DNA of 9,513 nucleotides from Chloroflexi bacterium RBG_13_51_52 (GTDB lineage: Bacteria; Chloroflexota; Dehalococcoidia; Dehalococcoidales; RBG-16-60-22), in assembly GCA_001796525.1 (NCBI GenBank), contig MGMT01000068.1, positions 3,033 to 12,545 on the forward strand. Direction: 5' to 3'. This document shows, in pieces, positions 1 through 7,083 of this stretch; position 1 is the stretch's first letter, and every line of letters begins with the position of its first letter. Made by a program: the position numbers and the translations under genes. The notes under the pieces are model-generated. The model saw only the letters and a program-made list of their open reading frames with translations, made no database searches and was not told the DNA's origin.

Positions 1-546
1 CGGGTAAGGAGGGAAGGTCCAACGGAGATTCATACCATGGCTGCGGCCGTCGCGCTGCACATAGTCCGCAAAACGGGCGGTGACGATGGGTGCCGTGGGT
101 ACACCGTAGTCATTCTCCAGCGTGCGGGAAAATTCGGCGATACTCGCCGAACATCCGTCTCAGCCGCCCACGCCGAGAACAGCGGCGTCACCGTTTTTCT
201 TAATTTCCACCCACAACTCGGGTTCATCGGTGAACATGCTGGTCTTCTTGTGGCGCACCACGGTTTTAACATCCGGACGGTTACGTTTAAACCAATCATC
301 GAGTTCTTCGATAAACTCCTTGCCGCCGGCAAAGCCCGTGTTTACCAGGTAAACGGTCTTACCTTCCAGACTGTCCAAGCGCGGCGCCATCTTAAGGGCG
401 CCCAGTTTTTCCGCCGTGTCTCTCGGCTGGTACACAGGGTCGTGAATAGCGAACATCGGTGAATCAACGTCCAGCCGCCGTCCGAAGATGCCAGTGGGCT
501 GACCTATAGGGTCTAAAGCAGTTATTTTTGTCCCGTTCTTTTTCAT
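1..546 (-). CDS. UGSC-family selenoprotein with in-frame UGA (partial, C-terminus beyond the window)
   Basis: A conventional reading gives a 128-residue protein ending at UGA (160-162). The same frame then runs open for another 53 codons to the window edge, giving at least 182 residues with residue 129 as selenocysteine. The UGA sits in the context GVGG-U-DGCS, so U129 and C132 form a UxxC redox-type motif. This matches the place where UGSC-family (seleno)proteins carry U/C-G-S-C after a hydrophobic strand and glycine turn. Other family-like segments are APRLDSLEGKTVYLVN, before the strand, and RWTFPPYP near the edge. A SECIS-like hairpin follows the UGA (133-151). The start is ATG 546, with AAGGAG at 551-556. 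The reaction is unknown; thiol/selenol redox chemistry is inferred from the motif. A genuine truncation at a stop codon is the alternative, but sense-like sequence after the UGA argues against it. Confidence 0.8.
133..151 (-). promoter_or_regulatory. Putative bacterial SECIS hairpin after the UGA codon
   Basis: On the minus strand the sequence 8 nt after the UGA forms a perfect 7-bp stem, TTCGGCG / CGCCGAA, closing a 5-nt loop AGTAT. Bacterial SECIS elements are stem-loops inside the coding region just downstream of UGA, with a short apical loop that has a G among its first two bases. Here the G is the second loop base, 17 nt after the UGA, which fits the known geometry. The stem also encodes protein (about SASIAE), as expected for a bacterial element. 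Confidence 0.75.
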
Positions 547-577
547 CGCTCTCCTTATTGACTGATAAATTCCCTCT

Positions 578-594
578 AACGATACGCTATCGTT
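578..594. repeat. Short perfect inverted repeat upstream of the selenoprotein gene
   Basis: AACGATA-CGC-TATCGTT is a 7-bp inverted repeat with a 3-bp centre, 32 bp upstream of the selenoprotein start codon. It could be an operator or a small hairpin in the 5' leader of that gene. No T-run follows it in either direction, so it does not look like a terminator. No clear promoter was found for the selenoprotein gene. Confidence 0.45.
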
Positions 595-756
595 GATTAA
601 AATGTTAATGATGGTGGGATATATGAATCATGAAAGTGTTAGATAATATAATATACGAAATAATCTTATATTTCAAACTGATTTTTAATTATATAATTGA
701 TGGCTATACCCGGGCAATATATTTTACCGCAAGTGGAAGAATGGAGGGTAGCTTTT

Positions 757-813
757 TATCCGTGGGGATGAAGCCGGAGAGGGGTGAAACAGTCTCCGCC
801 GGCTATAAGGATA
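757..813 (+). other. Candidate structured RNA / nested hairpin, class unknown
   Basis: An inner stem pairs AGCCGGAGA (772-780) with TCT plus CCGGCT (793-804) around a 12-nt loop (781-792), with a 3-nt bulge. An outer stem pairs TATCC (757-761) with GGATA (809-813). The block is clearly richer in G and C than the AT-rich DNA on either side. It lies upstream of the likely kinase promoter, so it would not be in that mRNA leader. It could be a small RNA, a mobile-element end remnant or a folded leader from an upstream start. I do not recognise it; the strand is assigned only because the G-rich loop is on the plus strand. Confidence 0.3.
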
Positions 814-969
814 GGACTTCAAGAGCTTTGCGTATGATATATCTATAGAATCCTCTACAAGAACCGCTATTTAGAAGACAGTTTAATTTGTTTTATAAAG
901 TTGGCTGTTGTCATTTACGGAACATTGATATTTAATTCTGCACTGTTTATTTTTTGTTTATCATCAAAA

Positions 970-978
970 TGCTATACT
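970..978 (+). promoter_or_regulatory. Extended -10 promoter for the kinase operon
   Basis: TG-C-TATACT is a TGN-extended -10 element, about 75 bp upstream of the kinase GTG. No good -35 is present at the usual spacing; the region there is a T-run (950-955). Extended -10 promoters are known to work with a weak -35. Transcription would start near 985, giving a leader of about 65 nt. Confidence 0.5.
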
Positions 979-1024
979 ATCTGATGGGAAAGTGCGGGTT
1001 AACCGATCAGATAGAAATCAGATA
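977..1024. repeat. ATCAGATA repeat cluster overlapping the kinase promoter
   Basis: CTATCTGAT (977-985) is exactly inverted as ATCAGATAG (1006-1014), a 9-bp inverted repeat with 20 bp between the arms. ATCAGATA recurs as a direct repeat at 1017-1024, offset 11 bp from the copy at 1006, about one helical turn. The first arm touches the -10 element. The arrangement suits a regulator binding site or a leader hairpin. A GGTTAACC palindrome (997-1004) sits between the arms. Confidence 0.5.
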
Positions 1025-1052
1025 AAATAAAGAAAAAGATCAAGGCTATAAG

Positions 1053-4000
1053 GTGATTACTGGCACTGATATTAACATCCAAAAAGAAGTCAGTTGTCGC
1101 GTTACGAACTCGGTACTGAAGTATCTGGAGTCCAAGGGATACGACTGTGATTCGATAACCGAAGGTCTTCCCTATCCTTATTCCAAAGAATATCTGTCTG
1201 ATCCTCTAAACTGGGTCACTTATGAGATCAGGGAGATAATATGCCGGCGCGCCGCCGAACTGGCTAAAGACGATGCCATCATGTTCAAAGTAGGGCTGTC
1301 TACTCCGACACTCAACCCGCTCGGCGGTGTAGAGTCCGTCATCCGCAAGCTAACCGGCCCACTGATGGTGTACAGGTTTGTGCCTAAATACGCCAGGCTT
1401 TTTGACAGGATTTTCACATTTAAAACAACCATCACAGGTAAAAATACCGCTACCGTTGAAATGAGTACGGAAAAACCGGAATACAAACCGTCAAAAGACT
1501 CCTGCTATTATGCTCAAGGTATTCTGGCGGCCATCCCAACGTTATGGAATCTGCCTCCCGCTGATGTCCGTGAAAAGAAGTGCATGTACCAGCCGGAGCC
1601 TGGCGCGGTTAAAGAAGGCATTCAATATAAAACTGAAACCTGTGTATATGAGGTGCAATGGCAACCGTTAATCACCTGGTATCAAAGATTACGCGATAAC
1701 TTCTTAGGTCAAGTGTTCCCGGTAACAAAAAGTTTTAAAGAGTTGGAGCAGAGCCTCCGCCATATTGACCAGAAAAACGTTGAGTTAATTGCCAGAAACA
1801 AGCAACTAGCCGCAGTACGAGAAATAGCTATTAGCGTTGATAAAGTAAGAACGATTGATGAAGCATTGAGTTTGGCCGTAGAGCAGGCAAGAGAAATTGA
1901 AGGGATACGCTTCGTGCTTGTCCAGATGCTAGATGAATCTGAAGAGTTTGTAATCACACCTTACCATTCAAAAATTCGTCCCCAATATAGATATATAGCG
2001 AATGCCATTAAAGCTCTGGGATTTGATATTGAAAATGAATTAGGGAAAAGCCCTACGAGCAGTAAACTCCGTTTCAAGTTATCAAAACTAAAGATAGCTC
2101 AAGATTATCTCAAAAATCCCCGGATTATGATTATGCCGAGTCTCGCGGAATTATTAGAGGGTGTTTTCCCACGTGCTCTATGTGACTCCATACAGACAAT
2201 ACTTGGGATTAAAAAACTTGTATTAATACCTCTTTTAGTTGAAAGCCAACTATGGGGAAATATACTTTACCTCTTAACTCAAGAAGTACCAACGGATATT
2301 CTGGAAATGATCAGTACACATTGCGCTCTTGCTTTGAACAACATTATTAATGTTGACAGCCTTGTAATGCGAAACACCGAATTAGTTGCTAGAAACAAGC
2401 AACTCGCTGCTGTACGAGAAATTGCCATCGGCGTTGATAAGGTGAGAACGATTGATGAAGTGTTGAGTTTCGCCGTGGAGCAGGCAAGAGAGATTGAGGG
2501 GATACGCTTTGTACTTGTCCAGAAACTGGATGAGTCCAGAGAGTATGTCATCACACCTTACTATTCAAAAATTCGTCCCCAATACAGGTATATGGCGAAT
2601 GCTATCAAAGCTCTGGGATTTGATATTGAAAATGAATTAGGGAAAAGCCCTACGAGCAATATACTCCGTTTCCCCTTTAAAAAACTCAAGGCAGCCCAGG
2701 ATTACACCAGAAATCCCAGGGTTATGGTTATGCCCTCGCTGGCGGAACTGCTCGACGGTATTTGGCCGCGGACTCTATGTAACTCGATACAGAAAATCAT
2801 GGGGGTTAAAAAGCTGGTTATCGTACCGATTATGGTTGAGAGTGAATCATGGGGTAATTTACTTTTTTTCTTAAACGAGGACGTGCCGATAGATATTTTG
2901 GAAATGATTGGGGCACATTGCGCCCTGGCTGTAAAGAACATCGGTTACACCGAGGCTCTGGCTGAAGAAGCAGTCCGGCGGCATATCCTTGTGGACCAGT
3001 CTCTGGACGGGATAGTTATCCTCGATGATAAAGCCAAAGTAATTGAAGCAAACCAACGCTTTACCGAGATGCTCGGATACACCCCCGAGGAAGTCCGTGA
3101 GCTCCATACGTGGGATTGGGACGTTAAATGGAAACCCGAGCAGCTGCTCGAGATGGGACGTTTGGTTGATTCGAAAGGTTTACACCTGGAGACACAACAC
3201 CGCCGCAAGGACGGCACGATCTTTGACGTAGAAATCAGCATCAACGGGGCCGTTTGCGCGGGGCAGAAGCTAATCTTCTGCGTATGTCGCGACGTCACCG
3301 AGCACAAGCAACTGGTAGAGAATATCCGCTATCACGCCAGCCTCGTTGAAACTGTCTCGGATGCTATTGTTTCCAGCGATAAGGATTATAAACTGATTAG
3401 CTGGAATAAAGGCGCTGAAGAAATGTATGGCTGGCGGGAAGAAGAAGTAATCGGAGGAAATATTCTCGATATTCTAAAGCCGGTTTTTCTGAATGTTACC
3501 CTGGAAGATATCCAGGCATTCTTAGATGAAAACGGCTACTGGAAGGGCGAATCGATTCACCAGAGGAAAAATGGTGAAAAATTGCATGTGTTAGATTCTA
3601 TTTCCGTGAGAAGAGATGCTCAAGGCAATAATATAGGAGCGGTTACCGTTTTTAAAGATATCACCGAGCGCAAGAAGATGGAGGAGGCATTACGGGAATC
3701 CGAAGAAAGATACCGGACTATTTTTGAATCGGCTAATGATATACTGATTCTGATAGACAATAAAGGTAAAATAGTAGATGTAAACGCCAGAATCCAGGAT
3801 ATAGGCGGTTACAATCGTGAGGAATTGATAGGCAAGGATATCAGGTCACTATCCAACATAATGACCAAGAAAAGCCTGGCCATTGTTGCGATGAACTTCC
3901 TTAAAAGAATGGCGGGTAAAGATGTACCGTTCTATGACGTTGAAATGCTCAAGCAAAACGGTGAGCGCAGGGTAATACAGATTAGCGCTGTAGCGGTACA

Positions 4001-5114
4001 CAAGGGAGATAAAATAGTAGGGGACCTGGCTATTTTAAGAGATATCACGGAGATTAAGCAAGCCGAGAAAAACCTCAAGTTGCAGAAGGTTTTAATAGAC
4101 CGTGTGCTGGCTACAATACCAAACGCTGTGCTGCTTTTGAATAAAAACCTGAACGTTATAATGGCTAATCAAGCTTTTTACAAGCTTTTCAAACTTAAGA
4201 AGAATAGGGTTGAGAGGAAGTCTATCAATGAGATAATTATAATGCCAGATTTAGACCAGGCGATAAAAAAAATATTGGATAGTAAAGAGGAAAAAACAAG
4301 TGCTGAATTACGCTATACTATAGGCGTATCTGAAAAAATCCTGCTTGTTAATATATTCGCCATGAAAGAAGAGGATCTTTTACTGGTAATCAATGACGTT
4401 ACGGAGGAGCGGGAAAAACAAGAAAGACTGTATCTCACGGACCGGTTGGTTTCGGTCGGTGAAATGGCAGCGGGTGTCGCCCATGAGCTTAATAATCCGT
4501 TGACCAGCGTCATCGGCCTGTCAAGCTTACTCGCGGAACAGAACGTGCCGGATGCCGTTAAAGAAGACCTGCGTGCTATTAATTCCGAAGCCCAGCGATG
4601 CGCTAATATCGTAAAAAATCTCCTTACTTTTGCCAGGAAGCACATCTCAAGGAAAGAACCGCTGCAGATTGCGGGAATAGTTGAAGATGTATTAAAACTG
4701 CGCGCCTATGAACATAAAGTAAATAATATATCTGTTGTAACTGCATTTCCGTCCGACCTTCCGGAGGTATATGCCGATTATTTTGAGATACAGCAGGTGT
4801 TTATCAATTTAATCCTGAATGCAGAGGCCGCAATGATTGATGCCCACGGCCGAGGCACGTTGAAAATAACCGGTAAAGCCGTCAATAATCACATTAATAT
4901 TTCCTTTTCCGACGATGGCCCGGGAATTACCAAGGAAAACATGAGATCTTTATTCAATCCGTTCTTTACCACCAAAGAGGTCGGTAAAGGAACCGGTCTG
5001 GGACTAAGCATCTGCTATGGCATCGTAGGGTCACATGGGGGTAAGATATATGCCAAGAGTGAAAACGGAAAGGGCGCAACTTTTGTGGTCGAATTACCCA
5101 CGACTGATAAATGA
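1053..5114 (+). CDS. Soluble hybrid-sensor histidine kinase, N-terminal domain + 2 GAF-like + 4 PAS + HisKA/HATPase
   Basis: This 1353-residue cytoplasmic kinase has no visible signal peptide or membrane segment. Domains in order: an unassigned N-terminal domain (about 1-215); a short coiled-coil linker; two GAF-like domains (about 242-440 and 441-639) that are tandem copies; PAS domains at about 640-755, 760-880, 884-1005 and 1011-1125, the first three ending in DVTEH, DITER and DITEI motifs; HisKA with H1144 in GVAHELNNP; and an ATPase domain with N box N1256, G1 DDGPG from D1287 and G2 GKGTGLGL from G1311. It should autophosphorylate H1144 and pass phosphate to the response regulator 13 bp downstream. 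The signal is unknown; PAS and GAF domains usually bind small ligands or cofactors. The start is GTG 1053, with only a weak AAGG upstream. No receiver domain is fused to it. Confidence 0.9.
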   Translation: MITGTDINIQKEVSCRVTNSVLKYLESKGYDCDSITEGLPYPYSKEYLSDPLNWVTYEIREIICRRAAELAKDDAIMFKVGLSTPTLNPLGGVESVIRKLTGPLMVYRFVPKYARLFDRIFTFKTTITGKNTATVEMSTEKPEYKPSKDSCYYAQGILAAIPTLWNLPPADVREKKCMYQPEPGAVKEGIQYKTETCVYEVQWQPLITWYQRLRDNFLGQVFPVTKSFKELEQSLRHIDQKNVELIARNKQLAAVREIAISVDKVRTIDEALSLAVEQAREIEGIRFVLVQMLDESEEFVITPYHSKIRPQYRYIANAIKALGFDIENELGKSPTSSKLRFKLSKLKIAQDYLKNPRIMIMPSLAELLEGVFPRALCDSIQTILGIKKLVLIPLLVESQLWGNILYLLTQEVPTDILEMISTHCALALNNIINVDSLVMRNTELVARNKQLAAVREIAIGVDKVRTIDEVLSFAVEQAREIEGIRFVLVQKLDESREYVITPYYSKIRPQYRYMANAIKALGFDIENELGKSPTSNILRFPFKKLKAAQDYTRNPRVMVMPSLAELLDGIWPRTLCNSIQKIMGVKKLVIVPIMVESESWGNLLFFLNEDVPIDILEMIGAHCALAVKNIGYTEALAEEAVRRHILVDQSLDGIVILDDKAKVIEANQRFTEMLGYTPEEVRELHTWDWDVKWKPEQLLEMGRLVDSKGLHLETQHRRKDGTIFDVEISINGAVCAGQKLIFCVCRDVTEHKQLVENIRYHASLVETVSDAIVSSDKDYKLISWNKGAEEMYGWREEEVIGGNILDILKPVFLNVTLEDIQAFLDENGYWKGESIHQRKNGEKLHVLDSISVRRDAQGNNIGAVTVFKDITERKKMEEALRESEERYRTIFESANDILILIDNKGKIVDVNARIQDIGGYNREELIGKDIRSLSNIMTKKSLAIVAMNFLKRMAGKDVPFYDVEMLKQNGERRVIQISAVAVHKGDKIVGDLAILRDITEIKQAEKNLKLQKVLIDRVLATIPNAVLLLNKNLNVIMANQAFYKLFKLKKNRVERKSINEIIIMPDLDQAIKKILDSKEEKTSAELRYTIGVSEKILLVNIFAMKEEDLLLVINDVTEEREKQERLYLTDRLVSVGEMAAGVAHELNNPLTSVIGLSSLLAEQNVPDAVKEDLRAINSEAQRCANIVKNLLTFARKHISRKEPLQIAGIVEDVLKLRAYEHKVNNISVVTAFPSDLPEVYADYFEIQQVFINLILNAEAAMIDAHGRGTLKITGKAVNNHINISFSDDGPGITKENMRSLFNPFFTTKEVGKGTGLGLSICYGIVGSHGGKIYAKSENGKGATFVVELPTTDK
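1776..2969 (+). repeat. In-frame tandem duplication of a 597-bp GAF-like unit within the kinase
   Basis: Two copies (1776-2372 and 2373-2969) are offset by exactly 597 bp, or 199 codons. By hand alignment the first 95 residues match at 85 positions and the next 95 at 60 positions. A 52-bp block is identical in both copies (2010-2061 and 2607-2658). The sharp shift in similarity partway through, with the second half of copy 2 visibly more GC-rich, suggests recent duplication or partial gene conversion. Confidence 0.9.
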
Positions 5115-5127
5115 AGAAGGTTGAAGT

Positions 5128-5511
5128 ATGACCCGGACAGAAAAAAATAAAAAGAAAATACTGCTTGTTGAAGATGAACCGATTGTCGGCCGGCTATGTA
5201 CAAGAATTCTCAACGCCGAAGGCTTTGAGGTAGATTTTGTACCAGACGGGCGAATGGCCATGAGAGCAGTTGAAAATACAGACTACGACCTTTGTGTCTC
5301 TGATATCAGACTGCCCGGACTCACGGGTATTGAGCTATACGAACGATTAAAGGAAAATAAACCGGAGCTCTCGCTCCGGATGATTTTTATTACCGGTGAC
5401 ACGATGAATGTTAATGTCCGGTCATTCATACAGGAATCCGGCATTCCGTGTTTGATGAAACCCTTCACACCGGAGAAATTGGTCGCAGCGGTAAAGGCGT
5501 TATTGGAATAA
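5128..5511 (+). CDS. Single-domain response regulator (CheY/Spo0F-like receiver)
   Basis: This 127-residue protein is a lone receiver domain. Acidic residues E15 and D16, the phospho-acceptor D59 in VSDIRLPG, T89 in FITGD and K111 in MKPF are the standard receiver active-site set. It has no output domain, so it must act through protein contacts or hand phosphate to another protein. It starts 13 bp after the kinase stop, with an AAGAAGG-type binding site before ATG 5128, so both genes are very likely on one mRNA and it is the probable partner of the kinase. The length is normal for a stand-alone receiver. Confidence 0.92.
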   Translation: MTRTEKNKKKILLVEDEPIVGRLCTRILNAEGFEVDFVPDGRMAMRAVENTDYDLCVSDIRLPGLTGIELYERLKENKPELSLRMIFITGDTMNVNVRSFIQESGIPCLMKPFTPEKLVAAVKALLE

Positions 5512-5547
5512 GGCTTATTGCACGCTCAATCCTATTGGATTAACGAG

Positions 5548-5580
5548 AGCCGCGATGTAAAAAGAGACTCGCGGCTATTT
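5548..5580 (+). terminator. Hairpin after the kinase / response regulator operon
   Basis: AGCCGCGA (5548-5555) pairs perfectly with TCGCGGCT (5569-5576) around a 13-nt loop, followed by ATTTCATTT. The downstream T-run is poor, so it is a moderate terminator at best. It lies between two convergent operons and may limit read-through in the plus direction. Confidence 0.55.
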
Positions 5581-5628
5581 CATTTACGCGACTCTGTCAG
5601 TTGAGACAAGCCGGGCAAGATTTAAAAG

Positions 5629-6219
5629 CTATCCAGGTTTACGGGCGCTTGCCAGGTAATTATCTTTGCCGTCATAAATCTCGATGTCTTCAAACCCGGC
5701 TTCGGAAAGCAACCGGCGCATATTATCATTCTCCGGAAAGAGATGGTCACGGATTTCCGGCAGGCTCCGGTGAATCTCATTTATCGCCCGGCGACATGAA
5801 GTATGACAGATAAACAGCCGTCCGTTTTTCTTGAGCAGATGGTGTATTTCTTTCAGGGCTTTCGGCTTATCCTGAAAATGGGGGAAGACGGAGTAGCAGA
5901 CAGCCGCATCGAAAGTACTACCGGCAAGGCGACTTTCTTCGATATCGGCGCAGAGATAACGGATATTACCTTTAAAGTTCTTCGCCTCGGCTATTTTCAG
6001 CATTTCCTCGGCAAAATCGAGGCAGACAAGCTCCCCCTGGCGTCCTATCTTTTTCAGGAGGAAAGGCACGAATACACCCGTGCCGGTACCTACATCCAGT
6101 ACGGTAGTTCCGGGCTTAATATCAAGGCGCGCCGCCATGGTTTTCAGCCTGGATTCGTCTTTTTCCGTCGCTTTATCATCCCAGGTAGCCGCTCTCGAAT
6201 TAAAAAAGTCCTTGCTCAA
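5629..6219 (-). CDS. Class I SAM-dependent methyltransferase, last gene of metal-uptake operon
   Basis: This 196-residue protein has a Rossmann methyltransferase core: motif I VLDVGTGTG (D42 to G48), the acidic residue D68 after strand 2 that would bind the SAM ribose, D92 in CADIEE near the adenine, and a motif IV-like FDAAVCYSVFPHF (104-115). After the core comes a cluster C138, H139, C142 and H150 in the segment FICHTSCRR...EIH, with potential for metal binding. Its ATG overlaps the permease stop (ATGA), so translation is coupled and it belongs to the transporter operon. The substrate is not evident; similarity is to the general UbiE/methyltransf_11 type, which covers small molecules. A role in metal handling is inferred only from position. 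Confidence 0.85.
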   Translation of the reverse strand: MSKDFFNSRAATWDDKATEKDESRLKTMAARLDIKPGTTVLDVGTGTGVFVPFLLKKIGRQGELVCLDFAEEMLKIAEAKNFKGNIRYLCADIEESRLAGSTFDAAVCYSVFPHFQDKPKALKEIHHLLKKNGRLFICHTSCRRAINEIHRSLPEIRDHLFPENDNMRRLLSEAGFEDIEIYDGKDNYLASARKPG

Positions 6220-7064
6220 GGCGCTTCTTCTCCCAGGGGTTTCTTCTGCCAGCGCTTCACCTTTCTCTTGGGCGAGGAAATAACCGCCAGCATAAAAATT
6301 ACCGATGAAGTTATTACTATAGTGGCGCCGCTGGGAACATTAAAAAGATAGGAAATCAGCAGCCCGGTCCAGCCTGATAAAACGCCGAAGACAGCGGATA
6401 GAATAAACATCTTTTTCATGCTGTATGTAAGCTGGTAAGCCGCCGCGGCCGGGTTGAGAATCAGGCTGAAGATAAGCAGTCCGCCGATAGAGCTGAATGA
6501 CGCAGTGATGGTAGCCCCCATTAACAACAGGATACTGTAAAGCATTAGCGTCGCCGGTATGCCTACGGCACGCGCCATATCGCGCTGGAACACCGTTGCC
6601 TGAATCTCTTTATAAAATATAAAAATAACGCCCACTACCACTACGGCTACTACTCCCAGGACCACGATATCGCTCCGGGTATTGGTGAGGATGCTGCCCC
6701 ACAGCAGCTCGAGAGCCGCAGATTTCGGACCGGACATCAATCCCATGAAGAGGAAGGCGAGGCCGAGCATCAGCGAAAAGATGACCCCCACCGATGTCTC
6801 CGGATTAAGCTCCCCCCGGTCGGCAAGCGGACCGACAACGGCAGCCGCGCCGAGACTAAAGATGAAAGCCCCTATCATCGGATTGAAACCCAGCCACAGC
6901 CCCAGCAGCGCCCCGGCGAAGGCGGCATGTGACATGCAAACGCCGATAAAAGGCATATGCAGCAGCACCACGAACACGCCGATGATGGAGCAGGCAATGC
7001 CACCGAGAAAGGCGGAAAGCAATGCGTTCTGCATAAACGGGTAGGTGAAAATAGATAAATCCAT
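6216..7064 (-). CDS. Metal ABC transporter permease (ABC-3 / ZnuB family)
   Basis: This 282-residue integral membrane protein has about eight hydrophobic segments and family-typical stretches: an early glycine-rich helix, HMPFIGVCMSHAAFAGALLG, a GVIFSLMLGLAFLFMGL segment, and a late SSIGGLLIFSLILNPAA segment. It would form the inner-membrane channel for Zn2+, Mn2+ or a similar ion with the ATPase encoded just upstream. I choose ATG 7064 over the longer 314-codon frame: the longer one starts inside the ATPase gene, while 7064 gives the normal family N-terminus 19 bp after the ATPase stop with an AAAGG upstream. The C-terminal tail is short and basic (PKRKVKRWQKK). Confidence 0.92.
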   Translation of the reverse strand: MDLSIFTYPFMQNALLSAFLGGIACSIIGVFVVLLHMPFIGVCMSHAAFAGALLGLWLGFNPMIGAFIFSLGAAAVVGPLADRGELNPETSVGVIFSLMLGLAFLFMGLMSGPKSAALELLWGSILTNTRSDIVVLGVVAVVVVGVIFIFYKEIQATVFQRDMARAVGIPATLMLYSILLLMGATITASFSSIGGLLIFSLILNPAAAAYQLTYSMKKMFILSAVFGVLSGWTGLLISYLFNVPSGATIVITSSVIFMLAVISSPKRKVKRWQKKPLGEEAP

Positions 7065-7083
7065 CAATACAAACCTTTGAATA

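Larger units (their letters stand above)
547..1052. other. AT-rich intergenic region without a convincing gene
   Basis: This gap of about 500 bp separates the minus-strand selenoprotein gene from the plus-strand kinase. A 72-codon frame (630-848) has no ribosome binding site and a low-complexity start, so I do not call it a gene. The region contains the inverted repeat at 578-594, a 12-bp AT palindrome AATTATATAATT at 687-698, a GC-richer nested hairpin at 757-813, and the kinase promoter region at 970-1024. No tRNA or riboswitch class that I recognise is present. Confidence 0.6.

Noticed and set aside
160..162. UGA as an ordinary stop or a nonsense mutation in a pseudogene
   Set aside because: The UxxC motif, the SECIS-like hairpin and the long open frame beyond it together favour recoding, although only genome-wide evidence can settle it.
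37..462. 141-codon plus-strand frame opposite the selenoprotein gene
   Set aside because: It is the antisense shadow of the read-through minus-strand gene, which has a binding site and family-like motifs.
751..770. Resemblance of TTTTATCCGT to the complement of a conserved 23S rRNA segment
   Set aside because: Only about ten bases agree and the flanks do not; too short to claim rRNA-derived sequence.
630..848. 72-codon plus-strand frame in the intergenic region
   Set aside because: No ribosome binding site, low-complexity AT-rich start, no recognisable protein content, and it overlaps the nested hairpin.
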